DNA of 64,000 bases from Pseudonocardia hierapolitana. Its GTDB lineage: Bacteria; Actinomycetota; Actinomycetes; Mycobacteriales; Pseudonocardiaceae. The stretch is taken from NCBI RefSeq assembly GCF_007994075.1, contig NZ_VIWU01000001.1, positions 2,046,001 through 2,110,000 on the forward strand, read 5' to 3'. The notes under the pieces are model-generated. The model had not been told where the DNA came from and ran no database searches. It saw only the letters and a list, made by a program, of their open reading frames with translations. Positions 25,342 through 35,789 of the stretch are shown in pieces. Both the position numbers and the translations under genes were made by a program. Each line of letters opens with the position of its first letter. The first letter of the stretch is position 1.

Positions 25342-25950
25342 CTAGGCGCGGCGGTCGGCGCGGGCGGCGAGCCGGGCCGCCAGCAGCCCGGCGAGCGCCC
25401 CGAACAGGTGGGCCTGCCACGAGATGCCCGGCTGCCCCGGCAGCACGCCGAACAGGATGCCGCCCCAGACGAGGAACAGCCCCACCGCGAGGAGGATCTG
25501 GAGGCCGCTGCGGGCGAAGAAACCCCGGGTGAGCAGGAAGACCAGCCAGCCGAAGATCAACCCGGATGCCCCGATGTGGTAGCCGGAGCCGTAGCCGCCG
25601 GTGAGCCACACCCCGAGCCCGCCCAGGATCCAGATCGTGGCCGTCACCACCACGAACTGGCGGACGCCGCCGGCCATGGCCAGGAACCCGAGCACGAGGA
25701 ACGGCACCGTGTTGGCGACCAGGTGGCCCCAGTCGGCGTGCAGCAGGGGGGCGAACAGCACTCCGTCGAGCCCGTCGGCCTCGAGCGGCTCGATGCCGTA
25801 GTTCCGATCGAGCATGTGGCCGCTGACGACGTCGAACGCCTCGACGACGTACAGCCCGGCCGTGAACAGCAGCATGAACAGTGCCGAGGTGACCGGGGTG
25901 CGCGGCAGCACGCGGGCGGTCCGGCGAGGGGCGGGCGCAGGGGCGGCCAT
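25342..25950 (-). CDS. Rhomboid-family intramembrane serine protease
   Basis: A 202-residue rhomboid with about six membrane helices. The catalytic pair is Ser129 (GASG) and His181 (WQAHLFGALAG); His77 and Asn80 (HLVANTVPF) complete the oxyanion side. The ATG at 25950 is preferred to an in-frame start 18 codons upstream, because the protein then begins with the short Pro/Ala tail seen in relatives. It corresponds in place to Rv1337. Confidence 0.92.
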   Translation of the reverse strand: MAAPAPAPRRTARVLPRTPVTSALFMLLFTAGLYVVEAFDVVSGHMLDRNYGIEPLEADGLDGVLFAPLLHADWGHLVANTVPFLVLGFLAMAGGVRQFVVVTATIWILGGLGVWLTGGYGSGYHIGASGLIFGWLVFLLTRGFFARSGLQILLAVGLFLVWGGILFGVLPGQPGISWQAHLFGALAGLLAARLAARADRRA

Positions 25951-25990
25951 GCCATCGAGGTTACGCAGGTGGAGTCCGGACGCGACCGAT

Positions 25991-26255
25991 GTGGGCCACG
26001 TCACTTCGAGCGGCGCACCGTGGCGGCTCTACGAGGGCGGCGGGGTGTCCGCCATCGGTGAGTACGGGTGCGTGCCCGGCACGCCCAGCCGTCAGCTCCG
26101 CGACGTGCAAGCCAGGCTCGACGAGGCCGCGTCCACGGGCGGCACGCCCCACTACGACGGCACGGCGGGGCCCTGCACCATCGCCGACGGGGTGGCACAC
26201 CCGGCGGTGACCGAGCCCCTGCAGGACGTCACGCGCGACGACCCCCGGTGCAGGT
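25991..26255 (+). other. Coding-like stretch, possible gene remnant
   Basis: The 346-base spacer between the rhomboid gene and cysM is longer than its neighbours'. From a GTG at 25991 one plus-strand frame has nearly all third positions G or C up to about 26250 (peptide VGHVTSSGAPWRLYEGGG, then EYGCVPGTPSRQLRDVQ). It then loses that pattern and runs without a stop into the antisense of cysM. I do not recognise the peptide. It may be the 5' part of a lost gene or just antisense bias. Confidence 0.3.
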
Positions 26256-26296
26256 CGACCCTTCGACCTGCGCGGCCGTGGGCTGATACGGGCAGC

Positions 26297-27551
<1,255 letters not shown>

Positions 27552-27599
27552 GCGGATGCTCCAAGGTGGTTCGGTCGTGGGTCGGGACGCGGACGGACG

Positions 27600-28070
27600 T
27601 CAGGCGTGGTCCGGGACGTCGTCAGCACCCGTGTGCGAGAACATGTAACTCTCCACGACCTCGACGTCTTCCTCGGTGACCACGCCGTCCACGATCCGGA
27701 ACGACCGGAACTCATGGCCCGTCCTGTTCGTCGCAGCGGGCTCGCGCGTCGAGACGAGCACGTAGTGCGCGTAGGGCTCTGAGGCGTAGGAGATGTCGGT
27801 GCGCGACGGGTAGGCCTCCGTGGACGTGTGCGAGTGGTAGATCACCACGGGCACCTCGCCACGGGAGTCCATGTCGCGGTAGAGCCGCAGCAGGTCGCCC
27901 GAGTCGAACTCGTAGAACGTGGGCGAGCGGGCGGCGTTGAGCATCGGGATGAACCGCTCGGGGCGGTCGGATCCCTCTGGGCCGGCGATGACGCCACACG
28001 CCTCGTCGGGGTGGTCCCGGCGGGCGTGGGAGACGATCTCGTCCACGAGATCGCGTCGGATCACCAGCAC
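27600..28070 (-). CDS. mec: Mec, JAMM/MPN+ metalloprotease of the CysO route
   Basis: A 156-residue JAMM-domain zinc protease. Glu23 and the H79-S-H81-x7-S89-x2-D92 motif are complete. In mycobacteria it releases cysteine from the CysO-cysteine adduct. Here it may also expose the CysO diglycine, because CysO carries two extra residues. It precedes cysO by 48 bases in the same direction. Confidence 0.94.
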   Translation of the reverse strand: MLVIRRDLVDEIVSHARRDHPDEACGVIAGPEGSDRPERFIPMLNAARSPTFYEFDSGDLLRLYRDMDSRGEVPVVIYHSHTSTEAYPSRTDISYASEPYAHYVLVSTREPAATNRTGHEFRSFRIVDGVVTEEDVEVVESYMFSHTGADDVPDHA

Positions 28071-28146
28071 CCGTCCAGCCTACGTTCCGGATACGGGCGA
28101 ACGCACTTCCCCGGGCGCGGCTCACATCTCTGCCAGACTCGCCTGC

Positions 28147-28425
28147 GTGCCCGCCCCCCGCCTCGAGATCACCTACTGCACGCAGTGCCGCTGGCTGCTG
28201 CGCGCCGGATGGACGGCGCAGGAGCTGCTCACGACGTTCCCCGGCGACCTCGGCGAGGTCGCGCTGGTGCCCGGCACCGGCGGGGTCTTCCAGGTGCGGC
28301 TCGACGACGACATGCTCTGGGACCGCGCCACCGAGGGCGGATTCCCCGAGCTGTCGCGGCTCAAGCAGCTCGTGCGCGACCGCGTGGCTCCCGACCGCAG
28401 CCTCGGCCACTCGGACCGCCGTTAG
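28147..28425 (+). CDS. SelT/SelW/SelH (Rdx)-like protein with CxxC
   Basis: A 92-residue thioredoxin-like Rdx protein. LEITYCTQCRWLLRAGW carries Cys11-x2-Cys14 in place of the Cys-x2-selenocysteine of animal selenoproteins, and GVFQVRLDDDMLWDRATEGGFPE is the conserved C-terminal part. It starts with GTG, is divergent from mec and overlaps the end of the DUF2017 gene by 4 bases. Redox role inferred from the family. Confidence 0.88.
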   Translation: MPAPRLEITYCTQCRWLLRAGWTAQELLTTFPGDLGEVALVPGTGGVFQVRLDDDMLWDRATEGGFPELSRLKQLVRDRVAPDRSLGHSDRR

Positions 28426-28976
28426 CCGCGCACCTGCATCCGTGCCTGCACCAGCGAGTCCTGCACGTACGTGAGCCAGTGGTAGACGCCGAGGTGCGCG
28501 GCCCGCGGGTCGTCGATCGGGAGGTCCTCCGGCATGTCCTCGCTGACGTCGAGCGCGGTGCCCAGCGCGAGCCGCACGTCGTTGAGGGCGGTGAGCCAGC
28601 TGTCGGCCTGATCCGGGGTGAGCTCGACGCGCCCCCCGGCCTCGGGGAGGGTGTCGAGCATCAGCACTGCCGCGGCGTCCTTGGCCTCGATCAGCTCGGG
28701 CTCGTGCAGGGAGCGCATGCCCGCCGAGAGGTCGGCGTCGTCGGTGGAGAAGTCCGGGAGCAGCCGGGCGAGCACCCGGTCGTCGGGCCGGGTGGACGGG
28801 CCGGTGCGCATCCCGGTGAGGACGGCCAGCTCGTCGGCGGGGTTGTCGGCGGAGCGCCCGGCGAGCATCTGCCGGATCTCGGCCACGAGGCCGCGCAGGA
28901 CCGCGGCCTCCTGGGGATCGAACGTGCCGGCGAGCCGCGCCTTGGCGCCGCGGCCCGCCTTCTTCCAGCCGTTCAC
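28422..28976 (-). CDS. DUF2017 protein (Rv1332-like)
   Basis: A 184-residue soluble helical protein found beside clpS throughout actinobacteria (Rv1332 in M. tuberculosis). It shows EAAVLRGLVAEIRQML, DPRAAHLGVYHWLTYVQDSLVQ and acidic stretches. GTG start, 13 bases after clpS. It may act with ClpS in protein turnover, but I know of no proof. Confidence 0.88.
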   Translation of the reverse strand: MNGWKKAGRGAKARLAGTFDPQEAAVLRGLVAEIRQMLAGRSADNPADELAVLTGMRTGPSTRPDDRVLARLLPDFSTDDADLSAGMRSLHEPELIEAKDAAAVLMLDTLPEAGGRVELTPDQADSWLTALNDVRLALGTALDVSEDMPEDLPIDDPRAAHLGVYHWLTYVQDSLVQARMQVRG

Positions 28977-28989
28977 TGCCGCTCGCCGT

Positions 28990-29295
28990 TCATGCCTTCT
29001 GCATCGTGGCCCAGAGACCGGCGGCGTGCAGCTTCGCGACGTCCGTCTCGATCTTGTCCTTGTCCCCGGACGACACCGCCGCCTTGCCCTTGTGGTGCAC
29101 GTCGAGCATCAGGGCGGTGGCCTTCGGCTCCGGGTAGCCGAACAGCTTCTGCAACACGTATGTGACGTAGGACATCAGGTTCACGGGATCGTTCCAGACG
29201 ATCGCCTGCCAGGGGACGTCGGCCGTCGTGTCCTCGGCGAGGTCCGGCTCCACCTGGCGAGTGGGTGCGGGTAGCGGGGCGGCCATGGTCTCCAT
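28990..29295 (-). CDS. clpS: ClpS, adaptor of the Clp protease
   Basis: A 101-residue ClpS that hands N-degron proteins to ClpC/Clp[27 protein letters not shown] holds the N-end-binding pocket residues, and [12 protein letters not shown] the Clp contact. The ATG at 29295 has GGAGG seven bases upstream. Longer in-frame upstream sequence is antisense of pncB and was rejected. It is divergent from pncB by 48 bases. Confidence 0.95.
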   Translation of the reverse strand: METMAAPLPAPTRQVEPDLAEDTTADVPWQAIVWNDPVNLMSYVTYVLQKLFGYPEPKATALMLDVHHKGKAAVSSGDKDKIETDVAKLHAAGLWATMQKA

Positions 29296-29343
29296 GGTGA
29301 CACCTCCCCCATTCGGCTCGCACGGCACATAGGCTCTCGATCC

Positions 29344-30645
29344 ATGACTGGCAGTCCGTCGTCGGCCGGTGTGTCCACCGCCCTGTTCACCGACCGGTAC
29401 GAGCTGACCATGGCGGCCGCCTCGCTCGCCGACGGCACCGCGCAGCGGCACTGCGTGTTCGAGGTCTTCGCGCGCCGGCTGCCGGAGGGACGCCGCTACG
29501 GGGTGGTGGCGGGCACCGGTCGCCTGCTCGAGTCGATCGAGCGGTTCCGGTTCGGCGAACAGGAGCTCGCGATGCTCGAGGGCGTCGTCGACGACGCCAC
29601 GCTCTCGTGGCTGGCCGAGTACCGCTTCTCCGGCGACATCGACGGTTACCCCGAGGGCGAGCTGTACTTCCCCGGATCGCCGATCCTCACCGTCACGGGC
29701 ACGTTCGTCGACGCCGTGCTGCTCGAGACGCTCGTGCTCTCGATCCTCAACCACGACAGCGCCGTAGCCTCGGCCGCGGCGCGCATGGTCACCGCCGCCG
29801 CGGGGCGGCCCATCATCGAGATGGGGTCGCGCCGCACCCACGAGGCCGCGGCGGTGGCGTCCGCGCGGGCCACCTACCTCGCCGGGTTCACCACCACCTC
29901 CAACTTGGAGGCCCAGCGCAGGCACGGCATCCCCACCGCCGGAACGGCCGCGCACGCCTGGGTGCTGCTGCACGACGACGAGCTGTCGGCGTTCACCAGC
30001 CAGGTGAAGTCGTTGGGCCCGGACACCACCCTGCTCGTGGACACCTACGACATCCGCCGCGGCGTGGAGCTCGCGGTCGAGGCCGCCGGCACCGGCCTCG
30101 GCGCCATCCGGATCGACTCGGGCGACCTCGGCGAGCTCGCCCGCCAGGCCCGCGACCAGCTCGACGCGCTCGGCGCCACCGAGACGAAGATCGTGCTCTC
30201 CGGCGACCTCGACGAGTACGCGATCGCCTCGCTGCGGGCCGAGCCCGTCGACTCCTACGGGGTCGGCACCTCGGTCGTCACCGGCTCGGGCGCGCCCACC
30301 GCCGGGATGGTCTACAAGCTGGTCGAGGTCGACGGCAGGCCGGTCGCCAAGCGCAGCGAGTCGAAGGAGTCGCACGGCGGGCGCAAGTCGGCCGTTCGCC
30401 GGTACAAGCCGACGGGAACCGCGATCGAGGAGGTCGTGCACCTGGCCTCGACGCCACCGGGGATCGGGCCGCACGACCGCGTCGTGCCGATCCCGCTGGT
30501 CCGGGATGGCGAGCAGGTGGCAGGGCTGCCCACCCTCGAGGAGTCCCGCGAGCACCTGCGCGCCGCGCTCGTGTCCGTGCCGTGGGAGGGCCTCAAGCTC
30601 TCCCGCGGCGAGCCCGCCCTTCCCACCGTGTTCGAGGGGGTCTGA
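29344..30645 (+). CDS. pncB: Nicotinate phosphoribosyltransferase
   Basis: A 433-residue PncB that makes nicotinate mononucleotide for NAD salvage. [35 protein letters not shown] marks the N-terminus, and the phosphoribosyl site blocks ([41 protein letters not shown]) are intact. The nicotinamidase gene follows two bases later, so the two salvage steps are co-expressed. Orthologue in place: Rv1330c. Confidence 0.96.
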   Translation: MTGSPSSAGVSTALFTDRYELTMAAASLADGTAQRHCVFEVFARRLPEGRRYGVVAGTGRLLESIERFRFGEQELAMLEGVVDDATLSWLAEYRFSGDIDGYPEGELYFPGSPILTVTGTFVDAVLLETLVLSILNHDSAVASAAARMVTAAAGRPIIEMGSRRTHEAAAVASARATYLAGFTTTSNLEAQRRHGIPTAGTAAHAWVLLHDDELSAFTSQVKSLGPDTTLLVDTYDIRRGVELAVEAAGTGLGAIRIDSGDLGELARQARDQLDALGATETKIVLSGDLDEYAIASLRAEPVDSYGVGTSVVTGSGAPTAGMVYKLVEVDGRPVAKRSESKESHGGRKSAVRRYKPTGTAIEEVVHLASTPPGIGPHDRVVPIPLVRDGEQVAGLPTLEESREHLRAALVSVPWEGLKLSRGEPALPTVFEGV

Positions 30646-30647
30646 CG

Positions 30648-31196
30648 ATGCGTGCCCTTGTCGTCGTCGACGTGCAGAACGACTTCTGCGAAGGCGGTTC
30701 GCTGGCCGTCGACGGGGGTGCTGCGGTCGCAGCCGCGATCTCCGGCCACATGCGCACCGCCTCCTACGACCACGTCGTCGCCACCCGCGACCACCACGTC
30801 GACCCCGGCGCCCACTTCTCGGCCACCCCCGACTTCGTCGCCAGCTGGCCTCCGCACTGCCGCGCAGGCACGCCGGGGGCGTCGTTCCACCCCGGACTGG
30901 ACGTGGCCCCGATCGAGGCCGTGTTCAGCAAGGGTGAGCACGCCGCCGCCTACTCCGGGTTCGAGGGCGCCGAGCCGGGCGGCAGCGGCCTGACCGACTG
31001 GCTGCGCGCCCGCGGCGTGGACAGCGTGGACGTGGTCGGGATCGCCACGGACCACTGCGTCCGCGCCACCGCCCTGGACGCCGCGAAGGCGGGCTTCACG
31101 ACGACGGTGCTGCTCGACCTGTGCGCAGGCGTGTCCCCGGCGACGACGGAGCGCGCGCTGAAGGAGATGCAGGCGGCAGGCGTCCAGCTGACCTGA
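30648..31196 (+). CDS. pncA: Nicotinamidase
   Basis: A 182-residue isochorismatase-fold hydrolase that turns nicotinamide into nicotinate, the substrate of PncB encoded just upstream. The catalytic triad is Asp8 (VVDVQNDF), Lys95 (FSKGEH) and Cys137 ([10 protein letters not shown]); the D48-H50-H57 metal site is present. In mycobacteria the PncA type also activates pyrazinamide. ATG start immediately after pncB. Confidence 0.95.
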   Translation: MRALVVVDVQNDFCEGGSLAVDGGAAVAAAISGHMRTASYDHVVATRDHHVDPGAHFSATPDFVASWPPHCRAGTPGASFHPGLDVAPIEAVFSKGEHAAAYSGFEGAEPGGSGLTDWLRARGVDSVDVVGIATDHCVRATALDAAKAGFTTTVLLDLCAGVSPATTERALKEMQAAGVQLT

Positions 31197-31200
31197 GGGA

Positions 31201-31268
31201 CTTCACACACCCAGTGCCCGCTTCACACAGGGCGGGCCTTGTGTGAAGCGGGCAGGTGGTGTGTGAAG
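31201..31268. repeat. Nested CTTCACACA palindrome, copy 1
   Basis: Inner arms 31216-31229 and 31240-31253 (14 bases) pair perfectly around a 10-base centre. An outer pair, CTTCACACACC at 31201-31211 and GGTGTGTGAAG at 31258-31268, encloses them. The 28-base core CTTCACACA + GGGCGGGCCT + TGTGTGAAG recurs at 59580-59607 with one change. It lies between convergent genes (pncA and the thioesterase), so it could act as a two-way terminator. Confidence 0.85.
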
Positions 31269-31278
31269 TGGCGCTGGG

Positions 31279-32160
31279 TCAGACCCGCCGCATCCGGAAC
31301 GGTTCCAGGAGGGCGCCCAGGTCTCCCACCACACCGTTCTCGTCGAGCACGCGGTGGTTGCCCACCGCGTCGGCCAGGCCGATGCAGCGGGGGCCGTCGA
31401 ACAGGCCGCAGGCGTAGCGCGCGGTGGTGTCGTCGAGGTCCACCACCCCGACCCGGAGCTGGTAGATGCCCGGGTAGTGCACCTCGTCGAGGTACTGCAC
31501 GGACAGGGTGCTCGGCGCGAGGCCGTCGAGCGGGCCGCCGGTGGGGTAGCCGAGCACGTCGAGGTGCAGCTCGGCGAGGCCGTCGAGGTACCAGCCCGCG
31601 AGCCGGACGTTGTTCACGTGGCGGTTGGTGTCGAGGTCGCCGAAGCGGGTGCGCACGTCGAGCCGGAACGGGTAGGCCTCGCGCACGCGCCGGGCCGGGT
31701 CGAGCTCGGGGCGCTCGACGCGCGGCCCGTCGACCCGCAGCTCCTCGAGCGCGGCGCGGACGGACGCGGGCAGCGGGGCCGGCCGGCCACCGGAGGCGTG
31801 GACGCTGACCGACTCACCGGCCGCGACGCACTCGTCGTCGGCGAAGACGCCGTAGGAGTACGCGAAGGACGAGGTGCCGACGTGCGTCACACCGAGGCCG
31901 ATGCGGTAGCTCCCGGTGACGCGCAGGGGAGCGAGCACGTCGACGCGCACGGAGGCGAGCAGCAGGCGCATGCGGCCGGTCAGGTCGGCGCCGAAGCGGG
32001 TGCGCTCCACGGCGACACGGGCGTCCTCGAACCACCTCACGAGCGCGTCCCGGCCGATGCGGCGGCTCGGGTCCAGGTCGCTGTAGCGGGCGTCGTGCTC
32101 GAGCAGCACGGGGTAGGACGTCGGGGGGAGCAGAACTTGCGTGGATGTCACCCCACCCAT
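31279..32160 (-). CDS. Double-hotdog acyl thioesterase
   Basis: A 293-residue protein with two hotdog domains: one near residues 20-135 (EHDARYSDLDPSRRIGRDALVRWFEDAR) and one near 165-285 (RTRFGDLDTNRHVNNVRLAGWYLDGLAE). The DxD/N...R repeats are typical of 4HBT or acyl-ACP thioesterase-like enzymes. The substrate is unknown. The start is either ATG 32160 or GTG 32151. It is divergent from dinG. Confidence 0.84.
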   Translation of the reverse strand: MGGVTSTQVLLPPTSYPVLLEHDARYSDLDPSRRIGRDALVRWFEDARVAVERTRFGADLTGRMRLLLASVRVDVLAPLRVTGSYRIGLGVTHVGTSSFAYSYGVFADDECVAAGESVSVHASGGRPAPLPASVRAALEELRVDGPRVERPELDPARRVREAYPFRLDVRTRFGDLDTNRHVNNVRLAGWYLDGLAELHLDVLGYPTGGPLDGLAPSTLSVQYLDEVHYPGIYQLRVGVVDLDDTTARYACGLFDGPRCIGLADAVGNHRVLDENGVVGDLGALLEPFRMRRV

Positions 32161-32278
32161 GATGGCGCCGCGACCGCGGCCGCGGGTTACGCGAAGTTGT
32201 TCATCACGTGTGAACCGCGCAACGGTGGATCGCGGCGTTCCGCCCCGGGGCGTCGGGGTCGCCCGGTAACCTCGCCCG

Positions 32279-34345
32279 GTGCCTACCGCGACCCGCAAGA
32301 AGGAGACGGATCTCCCGGGAGTTGCGGAGCTGCTGGAAGCCGCGGTCACCGCCGTCGGGGGCGCGCGCCGCGATGGGCAGGACGCGATGGCGCAGGCCGT
32401 CCGCAAGGCGCTCGTCAGCGGCGAGCACGTGGCCGTGCAGGCCGGCACGGGCACCGGCAAGTCGCTCGCCTACCTCGTACCGGCCATCCACCACGCGGTC
32501 GGGAGGGGCGCCACGGTCGTCGTCTCCACGGCCACGATCGCGCTGCAGCGCCAGCTGGTCGACCGCGACCTGCCCCGCCTCGCGAAGGCACTCAAGCCGA
32601 TGCTGGGCCGCGCGCCCACGTTCGCGATCCTCAAGGGCAGGCGCAACTACCTGTGCCTCAACAAGCTGCACGGCGGCGACGACACCGACCCGGGCGACGA
32701 GCTGTTCGACCCGTTCGCGATCTCGGCGATGGGTCGGGCGGTCAAGCGGATCCACGAGTGGGCCGACACCACCGAGACCGGCGACCGCGACGAGCTCGTG
32801 CCCGGTGTGCAGGACTCCGTGTGGCGCCAGGTCTCGGTCACCGCGCGCGAATGCCTCGGGGTGGCCAAGTGCCCCGTCGGCGAGGACTGCTTCGCGGAGA
32901 AGGCGCGCGGCGTCGCCGGCCAGGCCGACATCGTCGTCACCAACCACGCCCTGCTCGCGATCGACGCGCTCGAAGGGCGCCCGGTGCTGCCCGAGCACGA
33001 CGTCGTGGTCGTCGACGAGGCGCACGAGCTGGTCGACCGCGTCACCGGCGTGGCCACGGCCGAGCTCACCGCGGGCATGATCGCCGCCACCGCCCGACGG
33101 CTCGGCAAGCTCGTGGACCAGGCCGTCGCCGACCGGCTCGCCGAGGCGGGCGAGGGCCTCGGCCTCGTGCTGGACGACCTGCCGCCGGGCCGTTGGGAGT
33201 CCCTGCCCCGGGCCGCGGCGGGGGCCCTCTCCGCCGTCCGCGACGCGGCGGGCGCCTGCAAGCAGGCCCTCGGCGCCGACCGCAGGGAGGACCCCGAGGC
33301 GGCAGCCGGCCGCAAGATCGCCCAGGCCTCCCTCGACGAGGTCGCCGACACGGCGGTACGGCTGCTCGGCGCGTTCGACGAGCCCGACCCGGCCAAGCGG
33401 CACGACGTCGTCTGGCTCGCAGAGCGTGGAGCGTCAGCGGAACGCGGATCAGCGCAGCAGGGGCCGGACGCCACGCGGCACAAGTCGCTGCACGCGGCCC
33501 CGCTGTGGGTGGGCGGGTTGCTGCGGGAGCGGCTCTTCGGCCGCTCCACCGTGGTGCTGACGTCGGCCACGCTCGCGCTCGGCGGCAACTTCGACGCGCT
33601 GGCCCGGCAGTGGGGCCTGCCCCCGGAGAAGGTGGCGGCGGAGAAGACCGACGACCCCGTGCCCGACCCGGACGCCCCGAAGTGGTCCGGCCTCGACGTC
33701 GGCTCGCCGTTCGCCCACGCCAAGAGCGGCATCCTGTACGTCGCCAAGCGGCTGCCCCCGCCCGGCCGCGACGGCCTGCCACCCTCCTACCTCGACGAGA
33801 TCGCCGGGCTCGTCGAGGCCGCGGGCGGGCGCACGCTCGGGCTGTTCTCCTCGATGCGGGCGGCCAAACAGGCCACCGAGGCGATGCGGGGCCGGCTGGA
33901 AACCCCGGTGCTGTGCCAGGGCGATGACTCCACGATGCAGCTCGTCGAGAAGTTCGCCGCCGACGAGGCCACGTCGCTCTTCGGCACCCTCTCGCTGTGG
34001 CAGGGCGTCGACGTGCCGGGCCCGTCGCTGTCGTGCGTGATCATCGACCGGATCCCGTTCCCGCGCCCCGACGACCCGCTCGTCGCGGCCCGCCAGCGCG
34101 CCACCGACGCCCGCGGCGGCAACGGCTTCCTGTCGGTCTCGGCCACCCACGCTGCGCTGCTGCTCGCCCAGGGCGCAGGCCGGCTGCTGCGCGGGATGGA
34201 CGACCGCGGCGTCGTCGCGATCCTCGACTCCCGCCTGGCCACCGCCCGCTACGGCGGCTTCCTGCGGGCGAGCCTGCCCCCGTTCTGGGCCACCGACGAC
34301 CGCGAGAAGGTGCACGGCGCGCTGCGTCGGCTGCGGGGAGCCTGA
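32279..34345 (+). CDS. dinG: DinG-like Fe-S superfamily 2 helicase
   Basis: A 688-residue XPD/DinG helicase. Walker A is at residues 55-62 (AGTGTGKS), the DEAH box at 246-249, and four cysteines (126, 192, 198, 204) are spaced to hold the Fe-S cluster. C-terminal motifs include GLFSSMRAAKQ, LFGTLSLWQGVDVPG and AQGAGRLLRG. Such helicases unwind R-loops, G4 and damaged DNA. GTG start. Orthologue in place: Rv1329c. Confidence 0.94.
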   Translation: MPTATRKKETDLPGVAELLEAAVTAVGGARRDGQDAMAQAVRKALVSGEHVAVQAGTGTGKSLAYLVPAIHHAVGRGATVVVSTATIALQRQLVDRDLPRLAKALKPMLGRAPTFAILKGRRNYLCLNKLHGGDDTDPGDELFDPFAISAMGRAVKRIHEWADTTETGDRDELVPGVQDSVWRQVSVTARECLGVAKCPVGEDCFAEKARGVAGQADIVVTNHALLAIDALEGRPVLPEHDVVVVDEAHELVDRVTGVATAELTAGMIAATARRLGKLVDQAVADRLAEAGEGLGLVLDDLPPGRWESLPRAAAGALSAVRDAAGACKQALGADRREDPEAAAGRKIAQASLDEVADTAVRLLGAFDEPDPAKRHDVVWLAERGASAERGSAQQGPDATRHKSLHAAPLWVGGLLRERLFGRSTVVLTSATLALGGNFDALARQWGLPPEKVAAEKTDDPVPDPDAPKWSGLDVGSPFAHAKSGILYVAKRLPPPGRDGLPPSYLDEIAGLVEAAGGRTLGLFSSMRAAKQATEAMRGRLETPVLCQGDDSTMQLVEKFAADEATSLFGTLSLWQGVDVPGPSLSCVIIDRIPFPRPDDPLVAARQRATDARGGNGFLSVSATHAALLLAQGAGRLLRGMDDRGVVAILDSRLATARYGGFLRASLPPFWATDDREKVHGALRRLRGA

Positions 34346-34777
34346 TCAGCTGCTCTTGCGGCCCTCCAGGGCCACCGCCAGCAGTTCCCGCAGCTGCCGT
34401 TGCTGCTGCTCGGTGAGCGCCGCGAGCGGGGAGCGCTCCTGGACGTGCTCGAGGAGCTTGCGACGGGCGGCAACACCCGCCGGGGTGAGCACGAGCGTGC
34501 GGACGCGTCTGTCGGCCGGGTGAGGGCGGCGCTCGGCGAGGCCCTTCTTCTCCAGCTGGTCGCTGAGCAGCGTGACGTTGGACGGGTCGCAGCGCAACCG
34601 CTCGGCGACCTGTCGCAGCGGCACCGGCTCGGCATCGGGGTCGAGCACCCAGACGAGGTGGGCGACCGACTCGCCCAGTCCGAGCTCGCGCACGGCTTCC
34701 TTGAGCTCCTGCACGATCGCCATGGCCACCGCCATCACCTGCTCGACGAGCGGGGGAGCGGGCTGGGGACCGGACAT
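34346..34777 (-). CDS. MarR-family regulator
   Basis: A 143-residue winged-helix regulator. VPLRQVAERLRCDPSNVTLLSDQLEKKGLAERRPHPADRRVRTLVLT is the recognition helix and wing. ATG 34777 (MSGPQPAPP) is preferred; GTG 34783 and a further upstream start are possible. It is divergent from an SDR gene, and two palindromes between them look like its operators, suggesting repression of itself and of the SDR. Confidence 0.9.
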   Translation of the reverse strand: MSGPQPAPPLVEQVMAVAMAIVQELKEAVRELGLGESVAHLVWVLDPDAEPVPLRQVAERLRCDPSNVTLLSDQLEKKGLAERRPHPADRRVRTLVLTPAGVAARRKLLEHVQERSPLAALTEQQQRQLRELLAVALEGRKSS

Positions 34778-34805
34778 GATCACAGCGTAAACCTTGACAA
34801 TCTCT

Positions 34806-34839
34806 TTGAGTAGCTCAAGCATACCCTTGAGCTACTCAA
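34806..34839. promoter_or_regulatory. Twin MarR operators
   Basis: Two 13-base palindromes, TTGAG-TAG-CTCAA at 34806-34818 and TTGAG-CTA-CTCAA at 34827-34839, are exact reverse complements of each other. Their centres lie 21 bases apart, two helical turns. They sit between the divergent MarR and SDR genes; the right site ends 14 bases before the likely SDR start, so a bound dimer would block that promoter. Assignment to this MarR is inference. Confidence 0.75.
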
Positions 34840-34853
34840 GGATGGGGGATCCT

Positions 34854-35789
34854 GTGGGCGCCTGGGACCTGAGCGACGTTCCCGATCAGCAGGGAAGGCG
34901 CGTCGTCGTCACCGGAGCCGGCAGCGGGCTCGGCCTCGTCGTCGCCCGCGAGCTCGCGAAGCGCGGAGCGCGCGTGGTGATGGCGGCCCGCGACGTCGTC
35001 AAGGCCGGCCGGCACCGCGCGGAACTGCTGGCCGAGCACCCGGCGGCCACGGTGGACGTCCTGCCGCTCGACCTCATGGACCCCGCATCCATCCGGGCCT
35101 TCGCCGCCGCCGTCACGGCCGAGCCGGTCGACGCGCTGCTCAACGTGGCCGGCATCGCGGGCACGCCGCTGCGCCACACCGCGCAGGGCTGGGAGAGCCA
35201 GTTCGCAACGAACCACCTCGGGCACTTCGCCCTCACCACGCTCCTGCTCGACGCCCTCGGCCGCGGGTGGGAGCCGCGCGTGGTCACGGTCGCCTCGGCG
35301 GTCTACCGCTACGGGAAGCTCGACCTGGACCGCGACGACCACCTGACCGGCGGGCGGCGCTACTCCCCCATGCGCGCCTACGCGCGCTCGAAGCTCGCCA
35401 ACATGCTGTTCGGGCTGGAGCTCGACCGCAGGTTGCGCGAGACGTGCTCCCCCGTCCGCAGCGTGCTCGCACATCCCGGGATGGCCAGCACCCCGATGAA
35501 CACCGACCGCTGCCACACGCTGCTCGACCGCCTCATCTCGCCGGTCGCCGGCGTCGTGGCCCGCGCCCCCGAGGACGCCGCCCTGCCCATCCTGTACGCC
35601 GCGACCGTGCCGGAGCTCGATGGCGGCACGTTCGTCGGGCCGCGCACCGAGTTCCGCGGACCCATGCGCGTCACCCGCCTTCCGGTGCGCCCGCCCGCCG
35701 ACGATCGGGACCTCGCCAGACGTCTGTGGGCGGTCTCCGAGGAGCTCACCGGCACGCGTGCGGCGGTGCTCGCGCGGGCGGAACACTAG
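34854..35789 (+). CDS. SDR-family oxidoreductase (retinol dehydrogenase/WW-oxidoreductase-like)
   Basis: A 311-residue short-chain dehydrogenase of the longer type: VVVTGAGSGLGLVVARELA for the cofactor, LLNVAGIAGTP in place of NNAG, SAVYRYG, and YARSKLANMLFGLELDRRL as the active-site Tyr-Lys helix. GTG 34854 behind GGGGGAT is chosen; ATG 34842 would leave no ribosome site because the operator abuts it. Probably induced when MarR is released by its ligand. Substrate unknown. Confidence 0.87.
   Translation: MGAWDLSDVPDQQGRRVVVTGAGSGLGLVVARELAKRGARVVMAARDVVKAGRHRAELLAEHPAATVDVLPLDLMDPASIRAFAAAVTAEPVDALLNVAGIAGTPLRHTAQGWESQFATNHLGHFALTTLLLDALGRGWEPRVVTVASAVYRYGKLDLDRDDHLTGGRRYSPMRAYARSKLANMLFGLELDRRLRETCSPVRSVLAHPGMASTPMNTDRCHTLLDRLISPVAGVVARAPEDAALPILYAATVPELDGGTFVGPRTEFRGPMRVTRLPVRPPADDRDLARRLWAVSEELTGTRAAVLARAEH

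Noticed and set aside
28147..28425. Selenoprotein candidate
   Set aside because: The Rdx motif is Cys-x2-Cys with no in-frame TGA, so no selenocysteine is needed.
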